A DNA stretch of 44,368 bases, taken from NCBI GenBank assembly GCA_003223245.1, contig QHYI01000120.1, positions 1 through 44,368 on the forward strand, given 5' to 3'. The stretch comes from Acidobacteriota bacterium (GTDB taxonomy: Bacteria; Acidobacteriota; Terriglobia; Acidiferrales; UBA7541). The notes under the pieces are model-generated. The model made no database searches and had not been told where the DNA came from. It saw only the letters and a program-made list of their open reading frames with translations. The position numbers and the translations under genes were made by a program. Below, one piece after another: positions 16,861 through 25,075 of the stretch; positions within the stretch are counted from its first letter, which is position 1; each line of letters starts with the position of its first letter.

Positions 16861-17115
16861 TTAGCGCGGCCTTTGGCCACGTGGCTTGCTGCCATAGAGG
16901 GTCACTTTGCCGTCAACCACCTTGGCGACGTACTGGCCCGCGAAGGGAAATTGCATAACCTTGTGCCCGGACCGGGCAAGCTGCGCCCATCGTGAGCCCG
17001 TCGCAGGATTTTGCTCCAAGCCACGCAATTCCCGGCCGTCGAAGACGAAATCGGCTTCGCGCAAGCGCTTCTTGGGAGTGGTGCGCCGAGGGAAAGTTTC
17101 ACCGCGCAGCGTCAC
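16861..17115 (-). CDS. Small conserved-looking protein, possibly frameshifted
   Basis: The 84-residue frame starts at GTG and reads LREADFVFDGRELRGLEQNP and then SRWAQLARSGHKVMQF, ending in a strand-rich VAKVVDGKVTLYG. I recall similar short proteins in acidobacterial genomes but no function. The GTG start has no ribosome-binding site. A 25-codon frame at 17099-17176 with a better start overlaps it, and removal of one G near 17115 would join the two into one protein of about 104 residues. So the gene may carry a frameshift, or GTG may be the true start. Confidence 0.55.
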   Translation of the reverse strand: MTLRGETFPRRTTPKKRLREADFVFDGRELRGLEQNPATGSRWAQLARSGHKVMQFPFAGQYVAKVVDGKVTLYGSKPRGQRPR

Positions 17116-17176
17116 CTCGCGAGAGTTCCGAACCAGAGCGGAGCGCCAAACAGTGATACGCTTCTTCCAGGGTCAT
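17099..17176 (-). other. Short frame that may be the true N-terminus of the small protein
   Basis: The frame reads MTLEEAYHCLALRSGSELSR and ends at TGA after 25 codons. GGTGGAAAG lies just before the ATG. It overlaps the GTG-started frame by 17 bases in another phase. Confidence 0.35.
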
Positions 17177-17221
17177 GGTTCTTTCCACCGCCTGCGGGCG
17201 ATGCGGTCAAGGCGACTTGGC

Positions 17222-18193
17222 TCAGAGCGTCCGGAACAGGAAATGCCACGTCGTGTCCACAGCCGCGTGAACGAGCGCGGAGGCAAAAATAGATCCGGTT
17301 CTTCGCCACGTCCAGCCGTAGAAAATCCCTGCAATGGAAGCAAGCACGACGTAGCGCCAGTTCGGGAATCCCAGATTGGTGATATGAGAAAATCCGAAGA
17401 GGACGGAAGCGGTCCACCAGCCGGCAATTTCGCTCTTGGAAGCGCGGGACAAGAGATTTTGCAGCAGGCCCCGGAAGAGAAATTCCTCCGGCCAGGCGGT
17501 GAAGAAGAGAATGCCCAGTCCGGTCAGCGGCAGAGACTTCCATTCGCCCCATTGCGGTTCGAATTGGATGAAGTGCATGCCTGTGCCCAACGGAATGGCA
17601 ATGCAGGCGAAGGCGAAAAAGCTGGCCAGGATGAAAAAGCCCCAGCGGTGGCCCCAGCCAATGGAGTACCCCACGCCGTCGATGTGACGCAGGAGGACGA
17701 ATGCCGCGAGGGCCACGCCGACAAAGAGCAGGATGGTCATGATATAGGCCAGGCGAGCGCCGGGAAACGGCCATAGCCAGTGAGACATGGAGAAGCCCCA
17801 GCGATTGGGAAACGGTTTTACCGCGACCCAAATTCCTGCGACCAGGAGGAAGTCTTGCCACGTGCCTGCGGGCTTTCGTTCCGCGGAAGCCGCGATGGCG
17901 AGTGGAAGGAATACCAGGGCGGCGGCAGTTGCGGCACGGCCGAAAGTAAAAGTGTTTGTCCCCAGCGCATAAATCAAGTAGAGAAGGAATAATGCAGCGC
18001 CCAGCAGATGACCGGCGCTGGTGCCAAAGCGCGCGGCGAGAGTGGTTTCCACACCGCGCGCCGCAAACAGCAGCATGAGCAGAAACAAAAGGGCGAAGGC
18101 CGTAAGCGTCGCGGCAAAGGCGCGCCCCGCGTAACCTTGCCACACGGCGTAGAGTACGCCAGTGAGCGTCAGCACGGCCCAGAGTCCGAGCAT
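17222..18193 (-). CDS. CPBP family intramembrane metalloprotease
   Basis: This membrane protein of about 323 residues carries the CPBP (Rce1/Abi) motifs: EEFLFR at 236-241 (EExxxR), FGFSH at 266-270, and a final His in HAAVD near 309. Around them lie eight or more hydrophobic helices. Such proteins are site-2-like intramembrane proteases linked to protein maturation or self-protection. The start is uncertain: the frame is open to 18340, but the extra part is antisense to the conserved start of the divergent acyltransferase gene, so the ATG at 18193 is preferred although it lacks a ribosome-binding site. Confidence 0.82.
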   Translation of the reverse strand: MLGLWAVLTLTGVLYAVWQGYAGRAFAATLTAFALLFLLMLLFAARGVETTLAARFGTSAGHLLGAALFLLYLIYALGTNTFTFGRAATAAALVFLPLAIAASAERKPAGTWQDFLLVAGIWVAVKPFPNRWGFSMSHWLWPFPGARLAYIMTILLFVGVALAAFVLLRHIDGVGYSIGWGHRWGFFILASFFAFACIAIPLGTGMHFIQFEPQWGEWKSLPLTGLGILFFTAWPEEFLFRGLLQNLLSRASKSEIAGWWTASVLFGFSHITNLGFPNWRYVVLASIAGIFYGWTWRRTGSIFASALVHAAVDTTWHFLFRTL

Positions 18194-18245
18194 GGAGAAC
18201 AGGCCGAGTTGGCGCGTCGCGGGCAAGCAGAAATTGTAACGTAAG

Positions 18246-19445
18246 ATGCATGACCAAACGAACTCGGCAATGCAACAGCCGCAAACCCAGACAGTGGCGC
18301 GCGTGCTGGCGCCGTCCAAGATGACGCGGCTGGCGTACATCGACTGGATGCGCGGGCTGGCGTGTGTGCTGATGTTCCAGACGCACTGCTATGATTCGTG
18401 GCTCAGTGCCGCGGCGAGAAAATCTTCCTCCTTGATTGTTTGGTCGCAGCTGGGCGGCACACTGCCCGCGCCGCTTTTCATCTTTCTTTCCGGAGTTTCT
18501 TTTGCTCTCGTGACCGAGCGTTTGCGCGAAAAAGGTGTGGCACCGAACGCTATCGCTAAGCAAACCATTCGTCGCGGCGCAGAGATTTTCGGCATGGGCC
18601 TGCTGTTTCGTGGGCAGGAATTTGCGCTCGGTTATCCGTGGTCGCCCTGGACCGATCTGCTGCGCGTCGATGTGCTGAATATTCTCGGGCTTTCGATGAT
18701 GCTTATGGGCGTTCTTTGTTGGGTGACGGGCCGCGGAAGTGTTGCGGTTACCCGGATTAGGACGTTTGTCGCGGGGTTATGCCTGGCTGCTGTCGTGGCC
18801 ATGGCCACACCGCCGCTTTGGACGACGCACCGGCCAAGATTTCTGCCTTGGCCGCTCGAGTCGTATATCAACGGCGTGCACATTTTCGATAAGCCGCAGC
18901 CGTGGCTGTTTCCTTTGTTTCCCTGGTCGGCGTTTGCGTTTGTGGGCCTGGCCGTGGGCTTCTACCTGTTCTCCGATTTCGCGAAGCGCAAAGAAGGTTT
19001 GGCGTTCGCGCTATTGGGCGGGACGGGGGTTCTTGCTGGTTTCCTCTCGACCGTCTTTGATTCGTCGCGCGTCCGCCTCTATGCTGTTTACGATTACTGG
19101 CACAGCAATCCGGACTTCTTCCTCATGCGCTGCGGCATCCTCCTTGTGATTCTTTTCCTGGTTTATGCGTGGTGCCGCTGGGGATTCGCGCAAAAAGGCT
19201 TCAGCCCCATCATCCAGCTGGGAAACACTTCGCTGTTGGTCTACTGGGTACACATTGAATTCGTTTATGGAAGATTTTCGATTCTGCCGAAGGGACAATG
19301 CAGCGCGTTGAAAGCTACGGCAGGACTGCTCACGATTATTCTGGCGATGGTGCTGCTTTCGATAGGCCGGACAACGTGGAAAAAGCGGAAGCTCAAGGCT
19401 TCGCGGCGGGGTCTTGCGGTAACTGCTGCGACTGCGGAATCTTGA
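18246..19445 (+). CDS. Membrane acyltransferase of the DUF1624/HGSNAT type
   Basis: The 399-residue protein has about ten membrane helices. The first reads LAYIDWMRGLACVLMFQTHCYDSW, with the R/YxDxxRG pattern of the heparan-alpha-glucosaminide acetyltransferase-like (DUF1624) and acyltransferase-3 families. These move acetyl groups from cytoplasmic acetyl-CoA across the membrane to sugars. A His inside the first helix (QTHCYD) may take part in transfer. Three start codons are possible (18246, 18270, 18321); only the last lies right before the conserved part. The 3' end overlaps the convergent FtsB-like gene by 53 bases. The acceptor is unknown. Confidence 0.75.
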   Translation: MHDQTNSAMQQPQTQTVARVLAPSKMTRLAYIDWMRGLACVLMFQTHCYDSWLSAAARKSSSLIVWSQLGGTLPAPLFIFLSGVSFALVTERLREKGVAPNAIAKQTIRRGAEIFGMGLLFRGQEFALGYPWSPWTDLLRVDVLNILGLSMMLMGVLCWVTGRGSVAVTRIRTFVAGLCLAAVVAMATPPLWTTHRPRFLPWPLESYINGVHIFDKPQPWLFPLFPWSAFAFVGLAVGFYLFSDFAKRKEGLAFALLGGTGVLAGFLSTVFDSSRVRLYAVYDYWHSNPDFFLMRCGILLVILFLVYAWCRWGFAQKGFSPIIQLGNTSLLVYWVHIEFVYGRFSILPKGQCSALKATAGLLTIILAMVLLSIGRTTWKKRKLKASRRGLAVTAATAES

Positions 19446-19755
19446 TGATCACTTCGCCGGGCCTGGCCAAGCCGAGCTCATCACGGGCAATCTTTTCGAT
19501 CTTGCGAGGGTCGCTCTTCAGCTCCTTGACTTCCTCTTCGAGTCGAACATTTTCCTTGTTGAGCCGCTGGATATCGGCGTTCACCTTCTCGATTTCCTGT
19601 CCCGTGCGCCGCATCGCGAGGTAGCCGTGGGTCCCGAAAATGTCGTGGACCACCAGCGCGAACAGCAGCAGGCCCAGGAGCGCGCCGCCATACTGACGCA
19701 GAAAGGGGATAAGCTTTTCCTTCGCCTCTCGTTTTTTCAGTCTTGCAATACCCAT
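19393..19755 (-). CDS. FtsB/DivIC-like septum formation protein
   Basis: The 120-residue protein has a basic N-terminus, one membrane helix (GALLGLLLFALVVHDIFG), and a coiled coil (about residues 50-80, EKVNADIQRLNKENVRLEEEV). It ends in the conserved KIARDELGLARPGEVIIKIP. This is the build of FtsB/DivIC, which works with FtsL and FtsQ in the divisome. The start lies inside the end of the phosphohexomutase gene (19-base overlap), so the two are probably translated together. The far end is antisense to the acyltransferase gene end. Confidence 0.88.
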   Translation of the reverse strand: MGIARLKKREAKEKLIPFLRQYGGALLGLLLFALVVHDIFGTHGYLAMRRTGQEIEKVNADIQRLNKENVRLEEEVKELKSDPRKIEKIARDELGLARPGEVIIKIPQSQQLPQDPAAKP

Positions 19756-21182
19756 TTCGTTGCTTCGTTCGTCAACTTCGTGGAAGCCGCCGCGCTTTCC
19801 GCCTCCACATATAGCCGCAAAAGCGGCTCCGTGCCCGATAGACGCAACAGCATCCAGGAGCCGTCCTCAAAAACGAATTTTGCGCCATCGGTGCGGTCCA
19901 TGGATACGACTTTTCGCCCCAACAGTGTCGAACTGTCCACGCCCACCTTGCGCACGGCATTTGCCTTTTGTTCGTCGCTTAAGTGCAGGTTTTCGCGCAC
20001 GGGCCAGAATTCGCGCCCAAGCTTTTTGTACAACGCGCGAATCTGTTCGCCGATCGAAGCGCCCCGCGCGGCAATCATTTCCGCCACCAATAGGCAGGCG
20101 AGGATGCCGTCTTTTTCCGGGATGTGGCCGCGAATGGTCAACCCCGCGCTCTCTTCCCCGCCGAGAGCAATTTTGTCTTCGCGAATGAGTTGCCCGATGT
20201 ATTTGAAGCCGACCGGCGTTTGATGAACCGTCTGGCCATGCGATCTTGCGACCGCGTCAATCATTTGTGTGGTCGCCACGCTGCGCGCTGCGGGCAATTT
20301 CCATTGGCGCGTTTCGACCAGGTAGTCGTAGACGAGCGCAAGAATCAGATTCGGCTGGATCCAGGCGCCGTCGCGATCCACGATGCCAAACCGGTCTGCG
20401 TCGCCGTCGGTTGCCAATCCCGCAGTAGCCTTCGAATCGGTCACGACTTTGCGCAACGGCGCGAGATTTTCTTCGGAGACGTCCGGCCCCGTGCCGTCGA
20501 ACAGACAATCGCGATCCGTTCGAAGTGCCGCCATGCCTACGCCGTGATCGCTGAGCGTGCGGTCGAGATAACCGGCGCCGCATCCGTGGAGTGCGTCCAC
20601 CACAAACTTTACGTTTGTTTTTTTCAGCGTTTCGAAGCGCACGAGTTCCTCGAGTCGCTTCAAATAGTTTTGGCGCAGGTTCACTTCTTCGCTCGGCTGC
20701 ACGTTGGTCGCGCTATGCGGCAACGGTGGGACGCCGCCTTTCGCCGCAATCTGGGCCGCGCGAGCCTCGATATCTTTGGTGATCTCCGGTAGCGCCGGAC
20801 CGGCATCTGCCGAAGAGAATTTCAAGCCGTGATACTGCGCGGGATTGTGGCTGGCGGTGAAATTGATGGCGCCGTCGAGATTGCGGCGCATGATCTCATG
20901 GGCCACCGCAGGGGTGGGCGTAAACGTCTCGCACAGCAGCGCACGGATGTTGTGATGTTCCAGAATGTCCACGGCGAGTTGAGCAAATTCCTCGGAATAG
21001 AAGCGCGTATCGTAACCGACGAGGATTGATGGTTGCGCGGATTTCGCCTTCACATGTTCCGCGATGGCGGTCAGCGCGAGCCGGACATTCGCGAAGGTGA
21101 AATCGTCGGCAATGACGCCGCGCCAGCCCGAAGTGCCGAACTTGATCGGAGAAGGGGTGCTCAATCCAGCGCCTGTACTCAT
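19737..21182 (-). CDS. Phosphoglucomutase/phosphomannomutase family protein
   Basis: The 481-residue enzyme of the alpha-D-phosphohexomutase family interconverts hexose 6- and 1-phosphates. All four signature loops are present: the phosphoserine loop TASHNP with Ser111, the metal loop DGDADR at 259-264, the sugar loop GGEESAGLTIRGHIPEKDG, and the phosphate loop RLSGTEPLLRLYVE near the end. The ATG at 21182 lies just before the conserved KFGTSGWRG; a TAAAAT box 7 bases upstream suggests a leaderless transcript. Whether glucose, mannose or glucosamine phosphate is used cannot be told. The product feeds polysaccharide and envelope synthesis, which fits the FtsB-like gene translated with it. Confidence 0.92.
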   Translation of the reverse strand: MSTGAGLSTPSPIKFGTSGWRGVIADDFTFANVRLALTAIAEHVKAKSAQPSILVGYDTRFYSEEFAQLAVDILEHHNIRALLCETFTPTPAVAHEIMRRNLDGAINFTASHNPAQYHGLKFSSADAGPALPEITKDIEARAAQIAAKGGVPPLPHSATNVQPSEEVNLRQNYLKRLEELVRFETLKKTNVKFVVDALHGCGAGYLDRTLSDHGVGMAALRTDRDCLFDGTGPDVSEENLAPLRKVVTDSKATAGLATDGDADRFGIVDRDGAWIQPNLILALVYDYLVETRQWKLPAARSVATTQMIDAVARSHGQTVHQTPVGFKYIGQLIREDKIALGGEESAGLTIRGHIPEKDGILACLLVAEMIAARGASIGEQIRALYKKLGREFWPVRENLHLSDEQKANAVRKVGVDSSTLLGRKVVSMDRTDGAKFVFEDGSWMLLRLSGTEPLLRLYVEAESAAASTKLTNEATKWVLQD

Positions 21183-21189
21183 GCGCGTT

Positions 21190-21195
21190 ATTTTA
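21190..21195 (-). promoter_or_regulatory. -10 box (TAAAAT) of the phosphohexomutase gene
   Basis: TAAAAT on the minus strand ends 7 bases before the ATG. No -35 box or ribosome-binding site is seen, as expected for a leaderless transcript. Confidence 0.45.
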
Positions 21196-21250
21196 GCCTT
21201 TCGCGCCAGGCCGAGAAAGCCGTTATTATGTGCTGAACGAACCGGTGAAA

Positions 21251-21592
21251 ATGAATCGCGCAAAAGCAAAAAACACGCGGATTGTACTGGTCACCTGCCC
21301 GAATCTTGTTCTCGCTAGGAAGATTGCGCGCGCCGTGGTCGAGAAGCGCCTCGCCGCCTGCGTCAACGTCGTTCGCAGCCCCGTCGAATCCTTTTACACT
21401 TGGAAGGGCAAGCTCGAATCCGCCCGCGAGCACCTGCTTGTCATCAAGACCTCCACCAACCGTCTGCCTCAATTGCAAAGGGAAGTGAAGCGCCTGCATA
21501 GCTACGACGTCCCCGAATTCATCTCCCTGCCCGTCACCGAGGGTTCGCCCGAATACTTGGCTTGGCTCGGCGAAACTTTGGCCACTCGCTAG
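21251..21592 (+). CDS. cutA: Divalent-cation tolerance protein CutA
   Basis: CutA1 proteins are small stable trimers linked to copper and other metal tolerance. The 113-residue product reads IVLVTCPNLVLARKIARAVV, then KRLAACVNVV, YTWKGKLESAREHLLVIKT and finally LHSYDVPEFISLPVTEGSPEYLAWL, the full CutA pattern including the Cys-Val-Asn segment and the HSYDVPE motif. The ATG at 21251 gives the usual length; GTG at 21230 is an alternative. TATTAT at 21224-21229 could be its -10 box. It is divergent from the phosphohexomutase gene with a short shared promoter region. Confidence 0.93.
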   Translation: MNRAKAKNTRIVLVTCPNLVLARKIARAVVEKRLAACVNVVRSPVESFYTWKGKLESAREHLLVIKTSTNRLPQLQREVKRLHSYDVPEFISLPVTEGSPEYLAWLGETLATR

Positions 21593-21678
21593 ACGGAAAC
21601 GTCGAACGGGCAACCGCAAAGCTCAACCGCGAATCGAACCAGCGTGTTGCGCAGGCGGCTTGCACCGTGTAGCCTGCC

Positions 21679-21706
21679 AACGATACGCGTAAAACGATAC
21701 ACGTAA
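21679..21706. repeat. Tandem 14-base repeat before the secreted-protein operon
   Basis: AACGATACGCGTAA (21679-21692) is followed directly by AACGATACACGTAA (21693-21706), 13 of 14 bases alike. It ends 12 bases before the ATG of the next gene. Each unit contains TACGCGTA or a near copy. The place suggests an operator. Confidence 0.6.
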
Positions 21707-21718
21707 TTGGAATCACCC

Positions 21719-23377
21719 ATGAGGTGCCACTTCTTCCGTTGTGCGATCCCGTCGTTGTCGGTGGTCTGGTACTTTGCGATCCCATCTGTCGTGGCCCAGC
21801 AAACGACCTCCGAATCCTTGGAATTGCGCGGGAGGGTCATCAATAGGGTTACAGGAGAGGCGATTGGCGGCGCCCTGGTGCAAGTTTTTGCTCCGGGGCA
21901 AAAAGTGCAGTTTACTGCCGCCGACGGAACCTTTGACTTCTCTGACCTGCCCCCCGGAAGCTACCTGCCTTCTGTTAGAAAGCCGGGGTTCTTTAATGAC
22001 TTGGAACTTCAGCGGCCGGCAGGCGCACAACCGCTTGCTTCGGGTGACAGCGAGGAAATCATCCTAAAGCTTACACCGGAAGCCATCATTTATGGCGAGG
22101 TTAAGGACGAAAACGCTGCGCCGCTCGAAGGCGTCGCCGTAAGAGCGCAGCAATGGCAAGTGCAGAATGGGGAGAAGCAGCTTGTGCCTGTCGGGAATGC
22201 CATCACCGACGACGAAGGAAACTTCCGGCTCGCGGACCTGCGCCCGGGTCGCTACTATTTGTCCTTCCACTCAACCAACAACCAAGGTTGGTCCAATACG
22301 TATCAGTCGACTTCCAAAAAGCACGGACAGGAGGGATACGCCACTCAATTTTATCCCGGTGTTTCGGATCTGGAGTCTGCCAGTGTCATTGAGATCCGGG
22401 CTGGCGCCCAAGTGCACATCCCGCAAAGTCTGAGCCGACAGCAGCTCTTTGAAGTTGCCGGCGTGGTGCGCGGCGGCGACCCCGAAAGCGGATTTCACCT
22501 CATGCTGATTAATGCTACGGGAGACGCAGGGCAAAAGAGCGTTCGCATTAATCCCAAAACCGGACAATTTCGGATTTCGGGGGTTCCAGAAGGTGCCTAC
22601 TTGTTGCGAGCCACGGCGGACCAACGACCTTTGTTAAGAAGAACGTCAAGCGGTCTGCTGAGCATCGCGGACGAAAACCGCCCAACGTTAACCGCGGCGC
22701 TTATGCTGCACGTCCACAGCGATCTTTCCGGGCTGGTTGTCGTGCTAGGGAGCGCAATTTCCATCCCCGTCCAGGTCCGCGATGAAGTCTCTGAAAACCG
22801 CGGAACAAATAACCCCCATCAGGTATGGCTCCAGATGGCCTCCAAAGAATTCCCCCTGGCTTCCGTGGCCATCACGGTACCTCCGGCCCCTGGCGGCCGC
22901 GGAGTTCCGAACCGCTTCGAAGGTCTGTCCCCCGGGGTGTACGCTGTAAACGGCTCTCCCAACGGGCCCTGGTACATTGCCTCGATGCACTGCGGGAGTG
23001 TGGATCTTTTGCGCGATGAGCTGACTGTCCCACCAGGCGGCGTGCAGCCGATCGAAATCACCTTGCGCGACGACGGCGCGCAGCTGACGGTGAAGGTAGT
23101 GAAAAATGGCCAGCCCGCCGTCGCCGGTGTGGTGCTTTTTTCTCCGGACCACCCGAGGAGGTCCCGGTTTCTCGGCTCAGCGGCTTCGGTCTCCGTCGGT
23201 AGTCTGGCGCCAGGAAGATATTACGTAATCGCCGTAACGAGCGCTGAAAATGTGGAGTTTCACAATCCAGCTGCGATGGAGCGATATCTACCCCATGCGA
23301 CCGAAGTAACCTTAGGGCCGCGAGGCAACATCACCGCTTCAGCGGAAGTGCAAGAGCGCGAGGCCGAGGAGCAATGA
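21719..23377 (+). CDS. Secreted carboxypeptidase-regulatory-like beta-sandwich protein 1
   Basis: The 552-residue product (from the ATG at 21719) begins with a signal peptide ending near VVAQQ. It is then made of repeated beta-sandwich modules of the carboxypeptidase-regulatory type. Typical marks are GRVINRVTGEAIGGALVQVF with DGTFDFSDLPPGSY, a second copy with GEVKDENAAPLEGVAVRAQQ and DDEGNFRLADLRPGRYYLSF, and later ones with FRISGVPEGAYLLRA. There is no catalytic site. Such proteins are common in acidobacteria and are thought to act as surface or periplasmic binding or transport helpers. The stop overlaps the next start by 4 bases (ATGA), so the two genes form an operon. Confidence 0.8.
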   Translation: MRCHFFRCAIPSLSVVWYFAIPSVVAQQTTSESLELRGRVINRVTGEAIGGALVQVFAPGQKVQFTAADGTFDFSDLPPGSYLPSVRKPGFFNDLELQRPAGAQPLASGDSEEIILKLTPEAIIYGEVKDENAAPLEGVAVRAQQWQVQNGEKQLVPVGNAITDDEGNFRLADLRPGRYYLSFHSTNNQGWSNTYQSTSKKHGQEGYATQFYPGVSDLESASVIEIRAGAQVHIPQSLSRQQLFEVAGVVRGGDPESGFHLMLINATGDAGQKSVRINPKTGQFRISGVPEGAYLLRATADQRPLLRRTSSGLLSIADENRPTLTAALMLHVHSDLSGLVVVLGSAISIPVQVRDEVSENRGTNNPHQVWLQMASKEFPLASVAITVPPAPGGRGVPNRFEGLSPGVYAVNGSPNGPWYIASMHCGSVDLLRDELTVPPGGVQPIEITLRDDGAQLTVKVVKNGQPAVAGVVLFSPDHPRRSRFLGSAASVSVGSLAPGRYYVIAVTSAENVEFHNPAAMERYLPHATEVTLGPRGNITASAEVQEREAEEQ

Positions 23378-25056
23378 CAGCCCTTCTTTTCACCTTAACG
23401 CTTCTTTTGCCGGCTTTGGGTCAGGGAAATTCCCAGCCGCAAGCGGGGGGCGTCTATCGCATCCGCGGCGTGGTCGTAGACGCGGTAACGAACGTTCCGG
23501 TAGCGCGTGCGCAAGTGTCGATTTCTCTTAACAACGAACAAACCAATACCGTTGCGCGAGACGACGGACGCTTTGTCTTCGAGGGATTGGCAGCAGGGAA
23601 ATACGCTCTTAGCGCCACGGCGCCAGGGTACCTGTACGAAGCCTACAACCAGCACGGTGGATTTTCCGTTGCGATTGTGACCGGTAAGGGCCAGGATACC
23701 GAGCACCTCCTCTTTCGCTTGCATCCGCAGGCCGTGATCTACGGCAGAGTGACCGATGAACACGGAGAAGCCGTGCGCGGCGCGCAGGTGGCGCTGTTCG
23801 CCTGCGACCTCACAAGGGGCAATCATGCGATATTTTCCCGGGCGCAGACGCAGACGAACGATCTGGGCGAGTACCGCTTCGCGCACCTTCCTCCAGACAA
23901 ATATTACTTGGCAGTTCAAGCCCGGCCCTGGTACGCCCAGTCGCAACTGTCGTCCGAAAGACATAACGCGGGTGTCGTCGGAAGCAGCGCACGGTCTGTT
24001 TTCCTGCCTGGCTCTGGGGAGGATTTGGATCCTGCTCTAGACGTGGTTTATCCAGTTACCTTTTATCCGGGCGTGACCGATCAGAGTTCCAGCACGGAAG
24101 TGGTTTTGACTGCAGGCGAGAAGGAAGAGGCCAACATCACGATGCAGGCTGTGCCGGCTGCTCATTTACGTTTGACAGTCCCACCTGGCGATGCGGGAAC
24201 CTCATTCGGCGTGGGCGCGAGTCAGAGAGTGTTCGGGGCGTTTAGCTTCGGGCTAGACGTGGTCTTGGGCCAAGTCTCTCCGGGTGAGTACGAAGTTGCG
24301 GGACTGCCACCGGGAGAACTAACGCTTGTCGTAACGACGAACAAGGCAAACGAATGGACTTCCCGATCGATCGAAGTGGATAGTCGCTCTGAAGGGACAA
24401 TTAACGCCTCGGAATTGCCGGCAACGGCTAAAGTGTCCGGACGAATTTTTCTAGCCGGAGCAAGCGCGGAAGCAAGAGGCGGAAGTGTGAGTCTTGTGAG
24501 CACCACAGCCACAACCCTTCCCGGCACTACAACTCAATTACATGAAGACTGGACCTTCAGTTTTCCTGACATTCAGGCGGGAACGTATAGAATTCAGGTC
24601 TACGTTCATCCCGGCGTCTACTATGTTCAGAAAATCGTTGCGAAGGAAGCGAAAACGTCCGGCCGCGAGATCACCATTGCCGGAGGAAATGACGTCGACC
24701 TCACCATCACGCTGGGACAAGGAGAAGGTCAGGTGACAGGGGTAGTGCAGTCAGACGGAAAGCCGGCAGCGGGGGTTATGGTTCTTCTTGTGCCCAAGTC
24801 TGGCCAGGAAATGGAAGCGGATTCGCGCCTGGACGAGAGCGATAGTGACGGCACATTCAGTCTGGGAGAAATTCTCCCTGGAGACTACGTGCTTCTGGCG
24901 ATCAAGGATGGCTGGGACTTGGAGTGGGCGAAACCAGGCGTTTTGAAACCTTATCTGTCGGCGGGGCAAAACTTGCTGATTGGCGCAAATCAGTCCATAA
25001 AGGTGACCGTGTCTGCTCAAGGTAAGACCGTGACGTTAGAAACCAAGGCGCGATAG
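23374..25056 (+). CDS. Secreted carboxypeptidase-regulatory-like beta-sandwich protein 2
   Basis: The 560-residue product is a paralogue of the preceding protein. GAGGAG lies just before the ATG. A short signal peptide (MTALLFTLTLLLPALGQG) is followed by modules such as RGVVVDAVTNVPVARAQVSI with DDGRFVFEGLAAGKYALSA, then YGRVTDEHGEAVRGAQVALF, and a last one with GVVQSDGKPAAGVMVLL and DGTFSLGEILPGDYVLLA. The order of modules matches the partner: two N-terminal modules, a middle section and one C-terminal module. Translation is coupled to the first gene by a 4-base overlap, so the two may form a pair. It converges closely on the transsulfuration enzyme gene. Confidence 0.8.
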   Translation: MTALLFTLTLLLPALGQGNSQPQAGGVYRIRGVVVDAVTNVPVARAQVSISLNNEQTNTVARDDGRFVFEGLAAGKYALSATAPGYLYEAYNQHGGFSVAIVTGKGQDTEHLLFRLHPQAVIYGRVTDEHGEAVRGAQVALFACDLTRGNHAIFSRAQTQTNDLGEYRFAHLPPDKYYLAVQARPWYAQSQLSSERHNAGVVGSSARSVFLPGSGEDLDPALDVVYPVTFYPGVTDQSSSTEVVLTAGEKEEANITMQAVPAAHLRLTVPPGDAGTSFGVGASQRVFGAFSFGLDVVLGQVSPGEYEVAGLPPGELTLVVTTNKANEWTSRSIEVDSRSEGTINASELPATAKVSGRIFLAGASAEARGGSVSLVSTTATTLPGTTTQLHEDWTFSFPDIQAGTYRIQVYVHPGVYYVQKIVAKEAKTSGREITIAGGNDVDLTITLGQGEGQVTGVVQSDGKPAAGVMVLLVPKSGQEMEADSRLDESDSDGTFSLGEILPGDYVLLAIKDGWDLEWAKPGVLKPYLSAGQNLLIGANQSIKVTVSAQGKTVTLETKAR

Positions 25057-25075
25057 CATTGCACGACAAAAAGAT

